Below are positions 48,001 through 60,338 of a stretch of 64,000 nucleotides of DNA, piece by piece. Position 1 is the stretch's first letter. Each line of letters begins with the position of its first letter. Origin of the DNA: Zerene cesonia. Its lineage: Eukaryota; Arthropoda; Insecta; Lepidoptera; Pieridae. The translations under genes were made by a program, and so were the position numbers. The DNA lies in assembly GCF_012273895.1 (NCBI RefSeq), contig NC_052109.1:4850432-4914431 (forward strand). The letters run 5' to 3'. The notes under the pieces are model-generated. The model made no database searches. It was given only the letters and a program-made list of their open reading frames with translations, and was not told the DNA's origin.

Positions 48001-49396
48001 GTACCAAAAAGCTACCATCACGTCGATCGCTTCCAAAACGAATCAAGTACTGAATTCATTTCCTAGTTTATTATAATCGTTACTATCTATCATATTTAGA
48101 CTAGCATAAATAAAATAAGTATAACAATTCAATATTTACGTACATTACGTTCTAATACTTACTCAACCGTGACGCAAGTTGTGCCGAAGTGTTCATACAG
48201 AAAAATACTTTGATTTAGTGACGCGTATCTGGAAATATAATCAGATCGTATCATATCATATAATCTAACACTTGGTTGGATATCTAATAGAGGCGTATTG
48301 ATGCGAGGAGGTCGTATATCGGATGCCCTTCCCTTGTCACAATATCAGCGTAAATTCAACTTGATTTAATATGATTAGCCGTTATTCATATTTAAGTAAA
48401 TATGGATTTGTATAGCAATATTCAATATATAATAATATATTGACTATTAGTATTATTATTTTTACATCTATAAATATTTATTTGATTTATTGGAACATCA
48501 TAGATTTATTACAGTTGATATTAAACGCGAACTCGTTCACAAAAAAGTAAATGAAGTAGGTTCTAAGGCTTACTAATCAAACATCCCCAGAACCATGGAC
48601 AAATATTTAAGTCGTTCCATTTATTTAAAAAAAAAATACAGCTACTTAATTTCTTAAAAAAAAGCAATGATATTCGCAGCATGCTTTTTACTTACGTTTT
48701 TTTTTTTCAATATCCTTTAAAAGGAAACATGGAGCTTCTATTACTATTTTATTTAGTACCTGCTATTCCATCTAATACATATTAAGCATTCATTTACATA
48801 CATTTTGCTGACATCAAAGTCAATTTGAAGGCCTAATGTTTCGAGTATTGTCTTGCGATTTTAAATCGACCCATGATCGCGAGCGGAAGGAGTCCACTCC
48901 TGCGCAGAATATTGACGCGGGTCCTTAGTAAGCTTAGCTCACGTAATGGTAGAAAAAATTAAGTTCCTGTCGATATAGGAGTCATTGAAACCATTGTTCT
49001 ATCGGGATAAATGTGCGAATGACATGAGCTTCTTGAATGTATTTAGTAATAAAGTTGGTGTGTTTGATTAAATTTACAATAGCTTTTATTGTTGAGTATC
49101 TTTTGTCGGTAACTCACTGCGTACTAGAGAAAATATTGAAATAAATAATCTACATGATATCTGTTAAGTTTGGGATTTGGTTAATGTTCCATTTAATTTT
49201 TTTTAATGAATTTCGGAAATTTTAATTACTAAATTGGTTAGTTTATTGATAGAATTATGTTACAATTCTTTACAGTGCGATGAAGGCGGCGGCGCAGCAG
49301 AGGGGATCAAGACTGAACCACCGGAGGCTGAGGAACCTCGCACTATGCAGAAAGTCCCTTCGTTGTCTGATCTTACAGACCCGGAAGCGTCATTGG
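42023..49396 (+). CDS. pnt: ETS transcription factor, Pointed-like: N-terminal exons (partial)
   Basis: Coding exons are 42023-42148 (42 codons; the exon starts at 42013, 10 bp before the ATG) and 49276-49396 (40 codons plus one base). Splice sites are TTTCAG/GTAAGT and TTACAG/GTAAGT. The N-terminus MKLEWAESDSDFGLDDAAFY is acidic, followed by RKHVSFSLRLDL, IKTEPPEAEEPRTMQKVPSL and SDLTDPEASL-G. In insects the SLSDLxDPEASL motif leads into the Pointed/PNT region of the ETS factor Pointed, a nuclear effector of Ras/MAPK signalling; the split codon beginning with G would fit the usual Asp there. I recall this from the family and cannot check it. Downstream exons (PNT and ETS domains) are not found before 64000, so the gene must continue outside. 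The two acidic exons could instead belong to another factor. Confidence 0.55.
43105..43258 (+). repeat. CTAG-type repeat
   Basis: It ends GAACGAAGCTGCGGGCAGCA GCTAG followed by C. It contains GGGATAAAATTGTGGATAAA G, and its 5' boundary is unclear. Confidence 0.4.
43582..43762 (-). repeat. CTAG-type repeat (CACCCGGCAAACGCTG family)
   Basis: It starts CTAGCTGCACCCGGCAAACG CTGTTCTGCC and has AATAGATGTTAGCCGATTCT CAGAC and AAGCCGTTTCGGAGGAGTAT, ending TTTTATATATAAGATA. Related copies: 57320-57490, 57752-57932 and 59083-59250. Confidence 0.75.
44318..44566 (-). repeat. Nearly full SINE in the Pointed-like intron
   Basis: It has the tail and body of the 15597-15892 SINE (CCTATGAGGGTTCAGG, CACGCTGGCCAAGTGCGGGT TGGCAGATGTCACATGTCG, TTTCCTCACGA). 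A decayed B-box (GGCCTCGAACAC) remains at the head end. Confidence 0.78.
46631..46660. repeat. 30-bp perfect palindrome
   Basis: Arms ACTACTGCTGTATA and TATACAGCAGTAGT (14 bp, no mismatch) with a GT centre. Confidence 0.9.
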
Positions 49397-49689
49397 GTAA
49401 GTCCTGAAAAATCGTTAAAATTGTATTTACTTTGTGCATAAATTTCTGAGATCAAAAAGGGAAACTATATGGACGCGGTTAGGTAAAGAAACAAATGCAT
49501 TTCTTATATTAAATACGATCCTTTCGAACCTGTATACCAGCCAGAACCAGTAATTATAATAGGATTTCTTAACAATTTATAGAAATACCTATTAAATAAT
49601 GTTTAATAATTAGTAATTTTTTGAGCATACATCGTAATCCAACTTTAATTTATAATTGACTACCTTTTGAATAATTTATCGCGGCTTGG

Positions 49690-49870
49690 CACACGTTAAA
49701 TTTGCAGCAGCGTAATAGATGTTATTGTGAATATAAATCTTCCTCTTGAATCACTCGTCCTATTAAAAAAAAACCCTCAAAATCGTAGTTTTAAAGATTT
49801 AAGCATACATTGGGATGTGGAGACACACAGTATAAGCAACTGTTTTATACTACGTAGGCTATACCTATAT
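49690..49870 (-). repeat. CTAG-family repeat (inverted)
   Basis: It contains AAATCTTCCTCTTGAATCAC TCG and AGTTTTAAAGATTTAAGCAT ACATTGGGATG, matching the family at 11595-11763. Confidence 0.55.
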
Positions 49871-49939
49871 ACTATGACTAACGGTCCCGACCAGTTTTGC
49901 TTGTGGTACATATATAGTAAGTAAGTGTAGAAATAACCG

Positions 49940-50105
49940 TAATTTATAATATTATAAAGCTGAAGAGTTTGTTTGATCGCACTAATCTCAGGAATTACTG
50001 GTCCGATTGGAAAAATTCTTTCAGTGTTAGATAGCCCATTTATTAAGGAAGGCTATATGCTATATATTATGTACGACGGGCGAAACCGGGTCGGACCGCT
50101 CACAT
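49940..50105 (+). repeat. Short repeat (AATCGGACCAG family)
   Basis: ATTTATAATATTATAAAGCT, CTAATCTCAGGAATTACTGG TCCGATTGG and TTAGATAGCCCATTTATTAA GGAAGG match the inverse of 25410-25570; it ends GACGGGCGAAACCGGGTCGG. Confidence 0.6.
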
Positions 50106-51896
50106 TTGTAATATAATTGGTAATCTCTATTATATTCTAGTTTTTTCTTCGTTTAAAGTTTACTGTAGGCACGTACGTTATAAAAAGCGTATAAAAATCG
50201 GATATTACGTTTGAAGCGTCATCATGTCTTTAGTGATGATAATAAATTACTTCATAGATTCAAATAGATTATTCTCAATTTTCACGCCACGTGTCAAGGT
50301 AGCGAGTGACAGCAATCATAATCACGCCTAGGACGTATCTCGAGGGAAGGAAACCGGCCAATCTGCCCTATCCTGCTAAACCGACGCGCGAACTGATATA
50401 ATCTGTGCTGAAAACTAAAGAACTGTGGTTCTCGCCACTGAGTTTTTATTTATATTTATGTATATCTTACCCTTATGCATTTTTTATTACTATAATATAA
50501 TTATTGCAAATCACAATAAAATATTAAGTAAAAACGAATAAGTAACAATACCAAATTTTTTGGTTAAAACTATAAAATACGGTCGAAATGAGATCCTCTT
50601 ATTTTTTGAAGTCGGTTGAGAAATTGTAATCCATATATCATATGGGCAGTAAATCATATGTATGATATTACGATAAATATATTAGAGTAATGTCTTGGTG
50701 CTATCTCAGGTGCTACAGTGAATATCTGAGCTGAATATTAAAAAATCTTCACAGTAATTTGTTAGTTTAATATGGAAATTTAAACGTATTTGACCGTAAA
50801 TTTATGTTAAATATATTAAGGTGACACATGATTTTTTACATAAAAGTTTGTTACATAATAAAAGGGGCTAACAGGCCATTATGAATATAAATATAATGTG
50901 GTATTAGTATATGGGGCTGGCTGACAATCATTAGCGACTAGAACCCCGAATAGAATAATTCGTCGCATCCTTGTTAGGAGCGATGCAATTTCAGCACGCA
51001 ACTATTTTCATAACCCAGTTTACATGTATGCACTTGACATTGCTACTGATCATTTTTTTTTTTTTAATAAGGAGTATTTATGGTACATAAATCATTTTTA
51101 GTCATGTTGTAAATTTGTTGGAGTAGTTCTTGGTTGAGAATTTCGTAACAGATTCTTGAGTCAAATCGGAAACAATTGAAAATGTTCTTACCTACATCTT
51201 TTATATAAGAGCTTTTCAAAAAAGGTTTTAATGTTTTTTTTTTTATTTTCCAAGAAGTTCAATACTCTTAAAAGTATAGATTATTATCGCAGTAAGTACA
51301 CCCTTTTTTTATTATTATCGTTAACATAATTATGAATTGTTGATAAACATTAAAAATTATCGCCATATCGGGTACGCCTCAACGCGCTTAATGATTATAA
51401 TTTCGATACCTAATGTTGTTGATTGTTTTTTTAATTAATTGGATATTTAATTTTATTATACAGTAAAGTTTTATGTAATTAGTAAACATAATATTGAACA
51501 CTAATATGAAATACACTACTACAATGATTTTGACATGTCGATAGCCGCGACGCATTGCAATTATTTTTATAGAGATCGCTGGAACTAGAATTGTTATGTT
51601 AGTAAATAAATTGAAAACAGTACAGCTGCAACAAACAGGGTGGTTAAAAATCAAGCAGGTCGTTGACCCCAGCAGTGTTAGTCGCGCCAGGGTGGCCTAA
51701 GGATACGGGCCTATTGTTCCCTCTATCTTTACTTCATATGTACATTTACGTGGGAATATCGCATATAAGCACATATGTTTACTCGTTTAGCGCCATGTTT
51801 GTATTCTGTTCGTGTACTGTTGCAATGAATAATAGAAGCTCGAATGGCGAGAGAAGGAAAATGAAAAATATTGTAGTTTAAGGATTTTTTTGTAAA

Positions 51897-52111
51897 CTAG
51901 CTGCGCCCCGCGGTTTTACCCGCATAAGTCCGTATCCCGTAGGAACATCGGGATAATAAGTTATAGCCTATATTATAGCCCATAAATGTTATTCCAGTTG
52001 CCCGGCTGTCTAAACCAAATTTCATTGCAATCGGTTCAGTAGATTTTGTGTGTAAGATTAACAAACACACACACATCCTTACAAACTTTCGCATTTATAA
52101 TACTAATAGGA
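51897..52111 (-). mobile_element. Lep1-like non-autonomous Helitron
   Basis: It starts CTAGCTGCGCCCCGCGGTTT TACCCGCATAAGTCCG and ends ATTTATAATACTAATAGGA, the reverse of the copy at 27441-27642. It has an extra duplicated stretch around TATAGCCTATATTATAGCCC. Confidence 0.75.
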
Positions 52112-52569
52112 TTACTAGGATATTATTTGTAAGCATTTACCATTCTCAAATAAGCGGTTTCTTCTCTGTATAAGCGACAAAATGTTCTAGAAAATGACTA
52201 TAAATACATGTAAAACTTACATTTACATGAATATAAACGTTTTTGATATAGAACGTGTCGAGTTACATCTTCGCAGTAATCTACTTTAACACAATAACCC
52301 GCAATTTAAGTAGATCATGTAAAATAAACTATTGTTATATAATATATAGGTATTGCAAAACGTCACTGCAATCTTTGCACAAAATAGTGTGTATGTGTAC
52401 TCATTATTATATTTTTTTATTTGCTATACACCTATTAGCATTTCATGTTAGTGTAAATCACCTTGTCTTTATACAAACTCAGTTGCAAGGGACCAAGGTA
52501 TCTAATAGGTATCAAGCTATATATATAGGCAAGGTAATTCAGAAATATTGGATTATCCATACCTATAAA

Positions 52570-52730
52570 CTTCTATATTTATAATATTACAAAGCCGATG
52601 AATTTGTTTCTTTGTATTCGCTTATCTCAAGAACTGTTAGACCGATTTCAGAAATTCTTTCACCTTTGGACATTTACATGATTACTAAGTGCTATATATG
52701 TGCGAGCGAAGCTGGGGATGACCACTAGTA
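52570..52730 (+). repeat. CTAG-type repeat
   Basis: It starts ATATTTATAATATTACAAAG and ends GTGCGAGCGAAGCTGGGGAT GACCACTAG followed by T, with CGCTTATCTCAAGAACTGTT AGACCGATTTC between. Confidence 0.6.
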
Positions 52731-53358
52731 TAATATAAAACAACAATCACATAAACAAAGTCATAGATAAACAAAAAAATAAAACCAAAGACTAGAGAGC
52801 ATACAGTTTTTATAATAAGACCTTAACACATATCATTAGCTTCTCCGTCTTCTACTATCTAAATTAATTTTGATTTAAAAAATGACATTCGATCAAAATT
52901 TGAAAAAAGGTCAGGGTAGAAGGAGAAATTTCTAGGAAATATGACATAAATTTTCGTACTTACGTTATTAATTTATCGAATTTCTATAATTAGTCATATA
53001 AATTTAAAAAGTGCATATAATTCGCTACAATATGTAACATAAATATTGCAAGAACAAAGTAGGGAAAGTAAAAAAATACTGGCAATTGATATGATATCAA
53101 TGTTATAGCTAACGAGAACAATGCAGTAATTTGTTCCACAATATCTCAGACTCCCGCGTGACTCACAGCGTACTCCACTGATTATTTATATCATAATGTG
53201 ACATTTTTTGTACACAACATTGCTATGTATCACAATTAGATAGAGCTGATTATTGAATGTTATGTAAAACGAATGTAAACTTGTGTACGTGCGTGGTGTA
53301 TTTGCGCAGATGAGACCTTACTGCCAATGATGATTATCACCGCTTTATTTATTCACAA

Positions 53359-53640
53359 CTAGCTCGTCGCTCCGGCTTTGTCCGCGTTCAAGAAGAAAAA
53401 CAAAACACTACGACTAAGAGTTGCGTACCAATAAACCTATAGAGTAACTGCAAAAAATGGGTTTTCCATCCAGTTTATGACCGAGCCAACCGATGCATAA
53501 CCAATATTTTTTTGTTATTTGTTATTATAAAGTCAACAGAAATACTACCCATCACGGGTCATAAGTTCCAGCCTGATGACAGACGGACGGACAGACGGGT
53601 TACATAAAGTTTACCCTTTGGTTACAAAGTCCTGAAAAGT
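53359..53640 (-). repeat. CTAG-type repeat, larger subfamily
   Basis: It begins CTAGCTCGTCGCTCCGGCTT TGTCCGCGTTC and has GACAGACGGACGGACAGACG GGTT and ACTACCCATCACGGGTCATA AG. Similar dispersed elements are widespread in moths and butterflies. Confidence 0.5.
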
Positions 53641-56539
53641 ATATTTATTTCTCTTATAAAATATATATACTAAATTAGCTATATATTATACTTCATCATT
53701 AGACGATAACAAATAATATGATAAATTGGGTAATACTTTAATTACTAGCTAAATAAATAAACACACAAGATTTGTCTTATTTAAGAGAAATATAGATATA
53801 ACAAGTCATTGACGTAGAAAATGTATTTTATTATGCTTCTCAATGATAACAGATAATTAATGTGAGAAGAATTTTCACGTGAAATATTTTTTATTACCTG
53901 AGGCTTCATCCGACACCGTAAAGGATGTTGCGGTGTCTACTTCCCCTCAATGTTGTATGATGTACAGGATGTTGCCAAAACTTCGAAGCAAATGTGTACA
54001 TTCGCCCATTACTAAAGATACACATTAAGGAATAAACAATATTACTTTCGAATAAACATTGAACACAATAAATTATGCAGGTACTTACGCAGTTATTACA
54101 TTTATTGTTGATTATGAACTACGTTTTATTTGGTAATAAATTATACATTCACTTCATGAGAAACCTTAATTAAAACTCTGTAATTAGACTTCGTCAGAAC
54201 TTTAATGCCAATATATTATAAGTAAGAAAATCATATAATGTAACATTATAATGATGGCGTGTCCAACTTTTTTACACTCCATCGAGCGGAAAGACAGTCT
54301 CGTGTGTCACCTGGTTTTTAAAAAAAGAATTAGTATTGCAAGCCAGTTACGGCTACCATAATTAAAAAAAATATCTTTACTTGTATTTTTATTTTCGTAA
54401 TACTTAACAAACATAACATATTATAGCTATTTGAACAATGTATGACTTTATGTGTGATTTGCGTTACCTAGGTATTTGAATGTTATGCCGATTACCATTC
54501 GCACGAATACTAACTAAAACCCACAACCCACAATATTTGCAAATTTATTTTCCATACATGTCCGCAAACATTCGTATAATCAAACATTCATACGTTATAA
54601 GAATGTTTGCACGCAAGTGAGTGACCAGGGTTACAGTCTCAGTTACTAAATATATCGATTCCATACGTTTAACGTTGCAGAAGTATGACGAGAGGCTAAG
54701 AATTTAAATATCTTTTTTGAGCAAAACAAAGTTGCGGGTTATTTATGCCTAAGCAAGTTCAGATGTTGACACAAGAAAATTCTCATGAACGGCCTACCAT
54801 GTTGACTCAAATGAACACGTGTTCAGCACACAAATACAGCTCGCTCAAGACGTCCGACGCACACACTCGCAATTCATTCATGTTGAAGCTCGTGAATGGC
54901 GAAGCGGTCGCAGTACGAAAGCTCCTGAGAAGTTATTACCGCCTGGTACCGCGGGCGGACTAGTTGACGGACATGTTGGTTTATTAATCGACAGTCGATA
55001 CTGACCGCTGCCAACGCCAGCAGATAAATTATTTGATCGAAAAAGCAAACGAATCTGACGTGCAGATAATAATAGAACTACAATGACTAAAATAATCACT
55101 CTGCGCCAATACGATACTATGTAAATCTGTGTAATGTATTAGAAATTCATACTATTTTTTATGACTATGAATTTAAGTACGTTTGTATTTTTAAAATTTG
55201 TCTCTAGATATTTAATCATCTTATTGAAAGCTGATGCCTCCTGGGTGCTCCCATTTAAATATAGTTTGGTTCTGACAATTTGAAGGCGTTTATATATTTT
55301 GTTAAAAATAATAATTTTTAATATGTGAAAATTGATAATAATAATATGTAAAACGATTGTCCACAATTCGACCGCAACAAATAATTGCTCAAACCGCACG
55401 TTAGATAAACATTTAACACGCGTAGGCGCGAACATTAATCCCTTCACACAAAACAATTTACAAATCGTCTAGTCTGACTTTATTACCAACCTACGTTGGA
55501 AAAACATGTTATAAAATTTCGTGTTCATTTCACTAAAATTATTTGAAATCGACTAGATAAATAGCTCGTCGAAATAATATTCGCGCTCTTATTTAGCTCT
55601 ATTACACTCATAAATTGTAAATTGGTAGTATTTTAAAATAAGATGTATACATGTTATTAATGACTGTCCAAGTTCATAAATAAAAAAAATCAATTTCATT
55701 TTACGATCCGTGCATTGTTCGTTAGGTGCATATAAACAAGATGCATTTTTTATGATATGAACCGTGTTTATTGAATATTCTAGTCATCGCTCAGTCATAG
55801 GCAGGTATAAAACTTTTTATAAACTTTTATTAATTTTACAATAATTCAGTCGTGCGCACGCTCTTATTGCTGATGCACAACGCGTCGAGCCATTCATATA
55901 CGCATCCAAATGGTCTCGTCGTCACCTCTCGGTTCTGTGCTACTGTATTGTATGCATACTAATCGCTATAGCATAAAACCATAGAGTTGTACACGTAGTA
56001 ACCAAATCTATTAGCCTGTCACCTTTTCCACAGGCAGAGTGTGAAGTAGTGGCTGAACGCAAACTGCACAGTTAATTGAGTAACAAAGCGTGTGATTAAT
56101 AATAATAATAATGAACCTACTCTTTTTCTTTAGCCATAGCCAATGATCAAACGAATGGTGTAAATATTGTAAATATGACAATAAAAGGCAAGTATCAAAA
56201 AAAAGGTCCATCGGGAAGTGTTTGGTGATCTATATCGACTCATAAAAATATTGCAGCCTAATAATTTAAAATTAAAACCGTATTTCTTTTTATTTCAATC
56301 TCAATATATTTAAATTTTATAGATACTAAATAGATAATAATAATGTACAGATTAAAGCAGCATGAAACACATTTTGCAAACAAGTAACGCCATCTAGTGA
56401 CGTGTATAAAACACATATACAACGAAGTTGAGCGTGGTGTTTCAATAGTTCGCTTACCATCTGATAGGTGGCTCTTTATCGTAGTTCTGAAATGTAAACA
56501 AAGAGGGCGCTACATTTTAACTTTGTGTAGATCTGAAAT

Positions 56540-56640
56540 TTTTTTTGAATAATAGAAAAAATTCGATCAAGGGGCGGGATTCGAACCCGCGTTTCTTGCC
56601 TAACCTTGCCTGGTTCCTTTTCGATGTAACCTACTTGTAA
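56540..56640 (-). repeat. tRNA-derived SINE fragment with an intact T-arm
   Basis: On the minus strand GCGGGTTCGAATCCCGC forms a 5-bp T-stem and a TTCGAAT loop (perfect B-box). The upstream sequence cannot form the acceptor, D or anticodon arms, so it is not a functional tRNA. A related diverged copy is at 4435-4515. Confidence 0.6.
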
Positions 56641-56889
56641 TACATACATATTTCCGGCCTTGTAGTGCGAAATATAATAAAAAGTTAATAGGTACTCTAT
56701 TCTGAATTACAATTTATCATTAGGTCATAAAATAATTATAGCCACACAGTCGAAGCGCCAAACAAGATAGTATGGTAAACGGCAAATTTTTTAGACATAA
56801 TTTGCATAGTTTTGCATAAACACCTGATATCTTAATCGTTTAATAATGATTAGTTAGAACATAGAACCCTCTACGTAGGGGTAATAAAA

Positions 56890-57010
56890 CGAGTTAGACC
56901 GTTGTTTGTGTGGATGTGACGTCACGTAGCCGGGGGTGGCGGGGGAGGGCGAGGCGTGGGAAACGTGCGGCAGGTGCGCGCGCGCCGGCCACTGATCCTG
57001 AACGCACACA
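56890..57010. promoter_or_regulatory. CpG-rich patch with a CRE
   Basis: GATGTGACGTCACGTAGC contains the palindromic cAMP-response element TGACGTCA at about 56916-56923. It is followed by GGGGGTGGCGGGGGAGGGCG and GTGCGCGCGCGCCGGCC, very GC-rich for this window. It may be an internal promoter or enhancer of the Pointed-like gene (inference). Confidence 0.4.
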
Positions 57011-57319
57011 CACAACGCAAGGAAACTATCCGTTATTGAGAAAGTTCCGCTTTTCCAGTGCTCTCCATAATTTATTCTTAGTTTATTTGCTTATGGGTTG
57101 TTAAATACCTTATTGTAACGTATAACCGCAGATTTTTAAATAGTTGCACTACGTGTATAACTTTTGGAAAATAGAACCGTATGGGCCATTGCAATACAGA
57201 ATATGCAATGATCTTTTAGTTCAAGATTTAAGAAGGATTTTTAGTATTATAACACATTAAATTATAAAAATTAATGTTACTGATTTTCACCTTAAATAGA
57301 TATGTAATTTTATAGTAAT

Positions 57320-57490
57320 ACTAACTGACCCGGCAAACGCTGTTCTGCCTTACTCTTATCATTTAGGGGTATGAAAAATAGATGTTAGCCGATTCTCAGA
57401 CATATCAAAATTACAAAAGAATCGGTCCAGCCGTTTCGGAGGAGTTTAATAACTAAAATTGTGACACGGGAATTTTATATATAATATGTA
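57320..57490 (-). repeat. CTAG-type repeat, inverted partner
   Basis: CTGACCCGGCAAACGCTGTT CTGCCTTACTCTTATCATTT and AAGAATCGGTCCAGCCGTTT CGGAGGAG match 43582-43762. It faces the copy at 57752-57932. Confidence 0.75.
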
Positions 57491-57751
57491 TATTTATAAA
57501 AAAAATCAGTAATATAAATGAGTTTGTTGGTATTTTATTTAACCAAATTGAGACCGATCCTTCGTGACAATAAATTTGGTCAATAGTAAAAAAGCAAGTT
57601 ACCAATACGACATTTAAACATTTTACATAACATTAAAATCCATAAATTAAACTAATATATAAAGTCACTTGACAAATCAACAAACAAGTTAAAGGACAAC
57701 AAAAATTACAAGCAGTCTTACATAATAAAAATAAACAACAACATAAATATC

Positions 57752-57927
57752 TAATATATAAAATTCCCGTGTCACAGTTTTCGTTGCCATACTCCTCCGA
57801 AACGGTTTGACCGATTATGATGAAATTTTTTGTGCCTATCCGGTATCTGTGAGAATCGGCCAACATCTATTTTTCATACCCCTAAATGATAAGAGTAAGG
57901 CAGAACAGCGTTTGCCGGGTGCAGCTA

Positions 57928-57932
<5 letters not shown>
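57752..57932 (+). repeat. CTAG-type repeat, opposite orientation
   Basis: It starts CTAATATATAAAATTCCCGT GTCACAG and ends GCGTTTGCCGGGTGCAGCTA G followed by a (TA)n tract. It is the reverse complement of the copy 260 bp away. Confidence 0.75.

Positions 57933-57965
<33 letters not shown>
57925..57965. repeat. (TA)n microsatellite
   Basis: About 18 TA repeats directly after the CTAG end of the element. Confidence 0.8.
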
Positions 57966-57967
<2 letters not shown>

Positions 57968-58922
57968 ATTTTAATAAAATTTGATCATAAAAGAGAATTA
58001 TTCAATTTTATCAGCGATAACAGCTTCATCATATCGAGTAAGTTTTAAAAAGCTCACAGCGTAACCTTATTACCGAGTAGCCTCCACTGAGACCGAATAA
58101 AATTGGATACAAAAATTAGATTCCTTCGATGGAGGGTCGCCGGGAGTTTTTCGCTTTGATGTCGTTTAACAAAGTTCACCTCGTTCCTGCCAGGTCACCT
58201 TCTAAATGTACTTTAAAGTTGTATGTATCGTCAAAGGTTAATTAGTTTTTGTGTAAATATTGTAACCAATATTTTGTGCGTTCCCGATATAACGGTGCTT
58301 TTAGTTTTTAATTGTATGTTCCTCTTCAGAAAGGTTAGTTTATAAAAAGCAATAATAGATATTTGAGTTATTTTAACAAGTTTCAATAGTGACAATGAAC
58401 ATGAATAACATATACTAAATTACGTTATTGCGTAAAATTGATTTAATTACTTATTGGATTGGAGGCTCCTCAATAATAACTGTAGCATACAATTCTTATT
58501 TTAATCACGTATCCCAATGAGAAAGTAGATAGTTACTATACATATTATGAAGAATCGTGAATATATATCAATCTCGAGTAACCAATTTCCAAGTAAGGTC
58601 TGAAGCAATTAAGAGCAGTAAACAGCCCAAGGCAAGAAGGGCGGCTCGGCTGTATCTTACAGCTTAAATTGATTAATAGTTAATGAGCGAAGTGCTAAAC
58701 CTTCTGTTTGAGTTAATTAGATACTGATATATACGCGTTTTAACGTTTTTTAATTGCATTCGTAGGTTTAATTTTGGACCGTGTAATGTGAGTTGATCTC
58801 TAGTTAAATGAAAAACATTTTGTGTTTTTATGTGCGATCTGTTTATATAAAAAGTATGATGAAATAAATAAAACGGCAAAGGAATTAAGAATATTTTAGA
58901 TAACACTAAATCTAAATGTGTA

Positions 58923-58944
58923 GTTAAATAGTTAGCTATTTAAC
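58923..58944. repeat. Short perfect inverted repeat
   Basis: GTTAAATAG / CTATTTAAC with loop TTAG, flanked on both sides by AACACTAAATC. Confidence 0.7.
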
Positions 58945-59082
58945 ACTAAATCCGATGATGTTAAATTGCAATAAATCTGTACTCGTATTAATAATAATGT
59001 TATAATGCGGATAGAAAATATGTCCACAAAGTTTTATCCTCTTATAAATTTCAAGTTAGAATCGTATTTACTTATTCTAATA

Positions 59083-59250
59083 TAAAATCCTCGTGTCACA
59101 ATGTTCGTTTCCATATCCTTCCGAAACGGCTGGACCGATTCTTATATAATTTTTTATGGATAGGTAGGTCTGAGAATCGGCCAACATCTATTTTTCATAT
59201 CACTAAATGAAAATGAGTTAGGCAAAACAGCGTTTGCTGGGTCAGCTAGT
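59083..59250 (+). repeat. CTAG-type repeat (same family as 57752)
   Basis: CTAATATAAAATCCTCGTGT CACAATG to CAGCGTTTGCTGGGTCAGCT AG, with the shared core GAATCGGCCAACATCTATTT TTCATA. Confidence 0.7.
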
Positions 59251-59949
59251 AAACAGATATAATAATTATAACTCACAAGAGACATCGAGTTAGAGTGTTT
59301 TTTATTGTATTGTAATTTTCACAAACGAAGGAAGTCGCCACAACTAGTGGTTTTCAATAAGGTATTCATAATTCGATACGAACGTTTCTATTACACAATG
59401 AGGTAAAAGCTTTCGAATCGATGAAGAAAATATGCTGGAGACTATGACAAAAGCTGACGCCTTTAAGAATTATAAAAGACACAAGTTACAACTACAGAGG
59501 TTTTTATAATGTATATATACATGCTAATTTTATTTAGTTAAAAATATTATGGTATTGAACAATACGATCAGTAAAAGCTTTATTTTTATTCAATTTTTTT
59601 TTATTATTTTATCGTTTCTTGAGCCTCTATTTTATTCTTATTAAATGGTGTAAATCAGCAAGTTGTAGTAATCTATTGAATCATCGATTCTGCAATGTGT
59701 GATAGTATAAACGTTACGCTAACAATCGCATACCGATAATAATAATTAACGATTCGCGAAGTAATTGCTCTAATTATATAGAATTGCCACTATTTAGCGC
59801 GTCTCCCGTGCACCTGTATTGTTTGATTGAGATTTCAAGCTCTATAATACAATAATCTGTATCAGTTAGATAATTATTGTTTCATATCATCCTTTTAATT
59901 TATGTACTTTCTGATCTATGTTCAGTATATTTATCGCAATTTATGGAAT

Positions 59950-60082
59950 TTCTTTTCGACGACATGTGACATCTGCCAACCCACACTTGGCCAGCGTGCT
60001 GGATTATGGCCTGAACCCTCATAGGAGGCCCGCGTCCCAGCAGTGGGAACATATATGGGCTGACGATGGAATGAATGATGAT
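59950..60082 (+). repeat. SINE tail fragment
   Basis: GACGACATGTGACATCTGCC AACCCACACTTGGCCAGCGT and GGCCTGAACCCTCATAGGAG GCCCGCGTCCCAGCAGTGGG AACATATATGGGCTGACGAT match the tail of the 15597-15892 SINE. Confidence 0.8.
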
Positions 60083-60338
60083 GGAATTTCTTGGAAGTTT
60101 TAATAGTATTTAATAAATTTAAGATTTTCACATAAATAGAGTGAGTACTACAAGTCTACAAATGTTTAAATAAAAGCAATTAATTTATCCTTTTATATAA
60201 TTAAAATATAAAAGAATAAACCCATTGATCTTATTATGTAATTACATACAAATTAAGAATTGCTATATTAACAGGTTTTAAAAAAAGCTTAATATCTTAA
60301 ACGACATATCTTATACCTTTAAACGAGCAATTCTTGTA

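Larger units (their letters stand above)
42149..49275 (+). other. Intron of the Pointed-like gene
   Basis: Seven kilobases between the two coding exons. It contains CTAG-type repeats near 43105-43258 and 43582-43762, a SINE at 44318-44566 and a 30-bp palindrome at 46631-46660. No further exon found; the short open frames at 43052, 45161 and 47064 have no coding support. Confidence 0.55.

Noticed and set aside
54745..55005. Overlapping short frames in a moderately CpG-rich stretch
   Set aside because: No splice sites or protein-like pattern; composition explains the open frames, though a regulatory role remains possible.
56540..56640. Possible tRNA gene on the minus strand
   Set aside because: Only the T-arm is intact; the sequence 5' of it cannot form acceptor, D or anticodon arms, and a diverged copy exists at 4435-4515, so it is a SINE piece.
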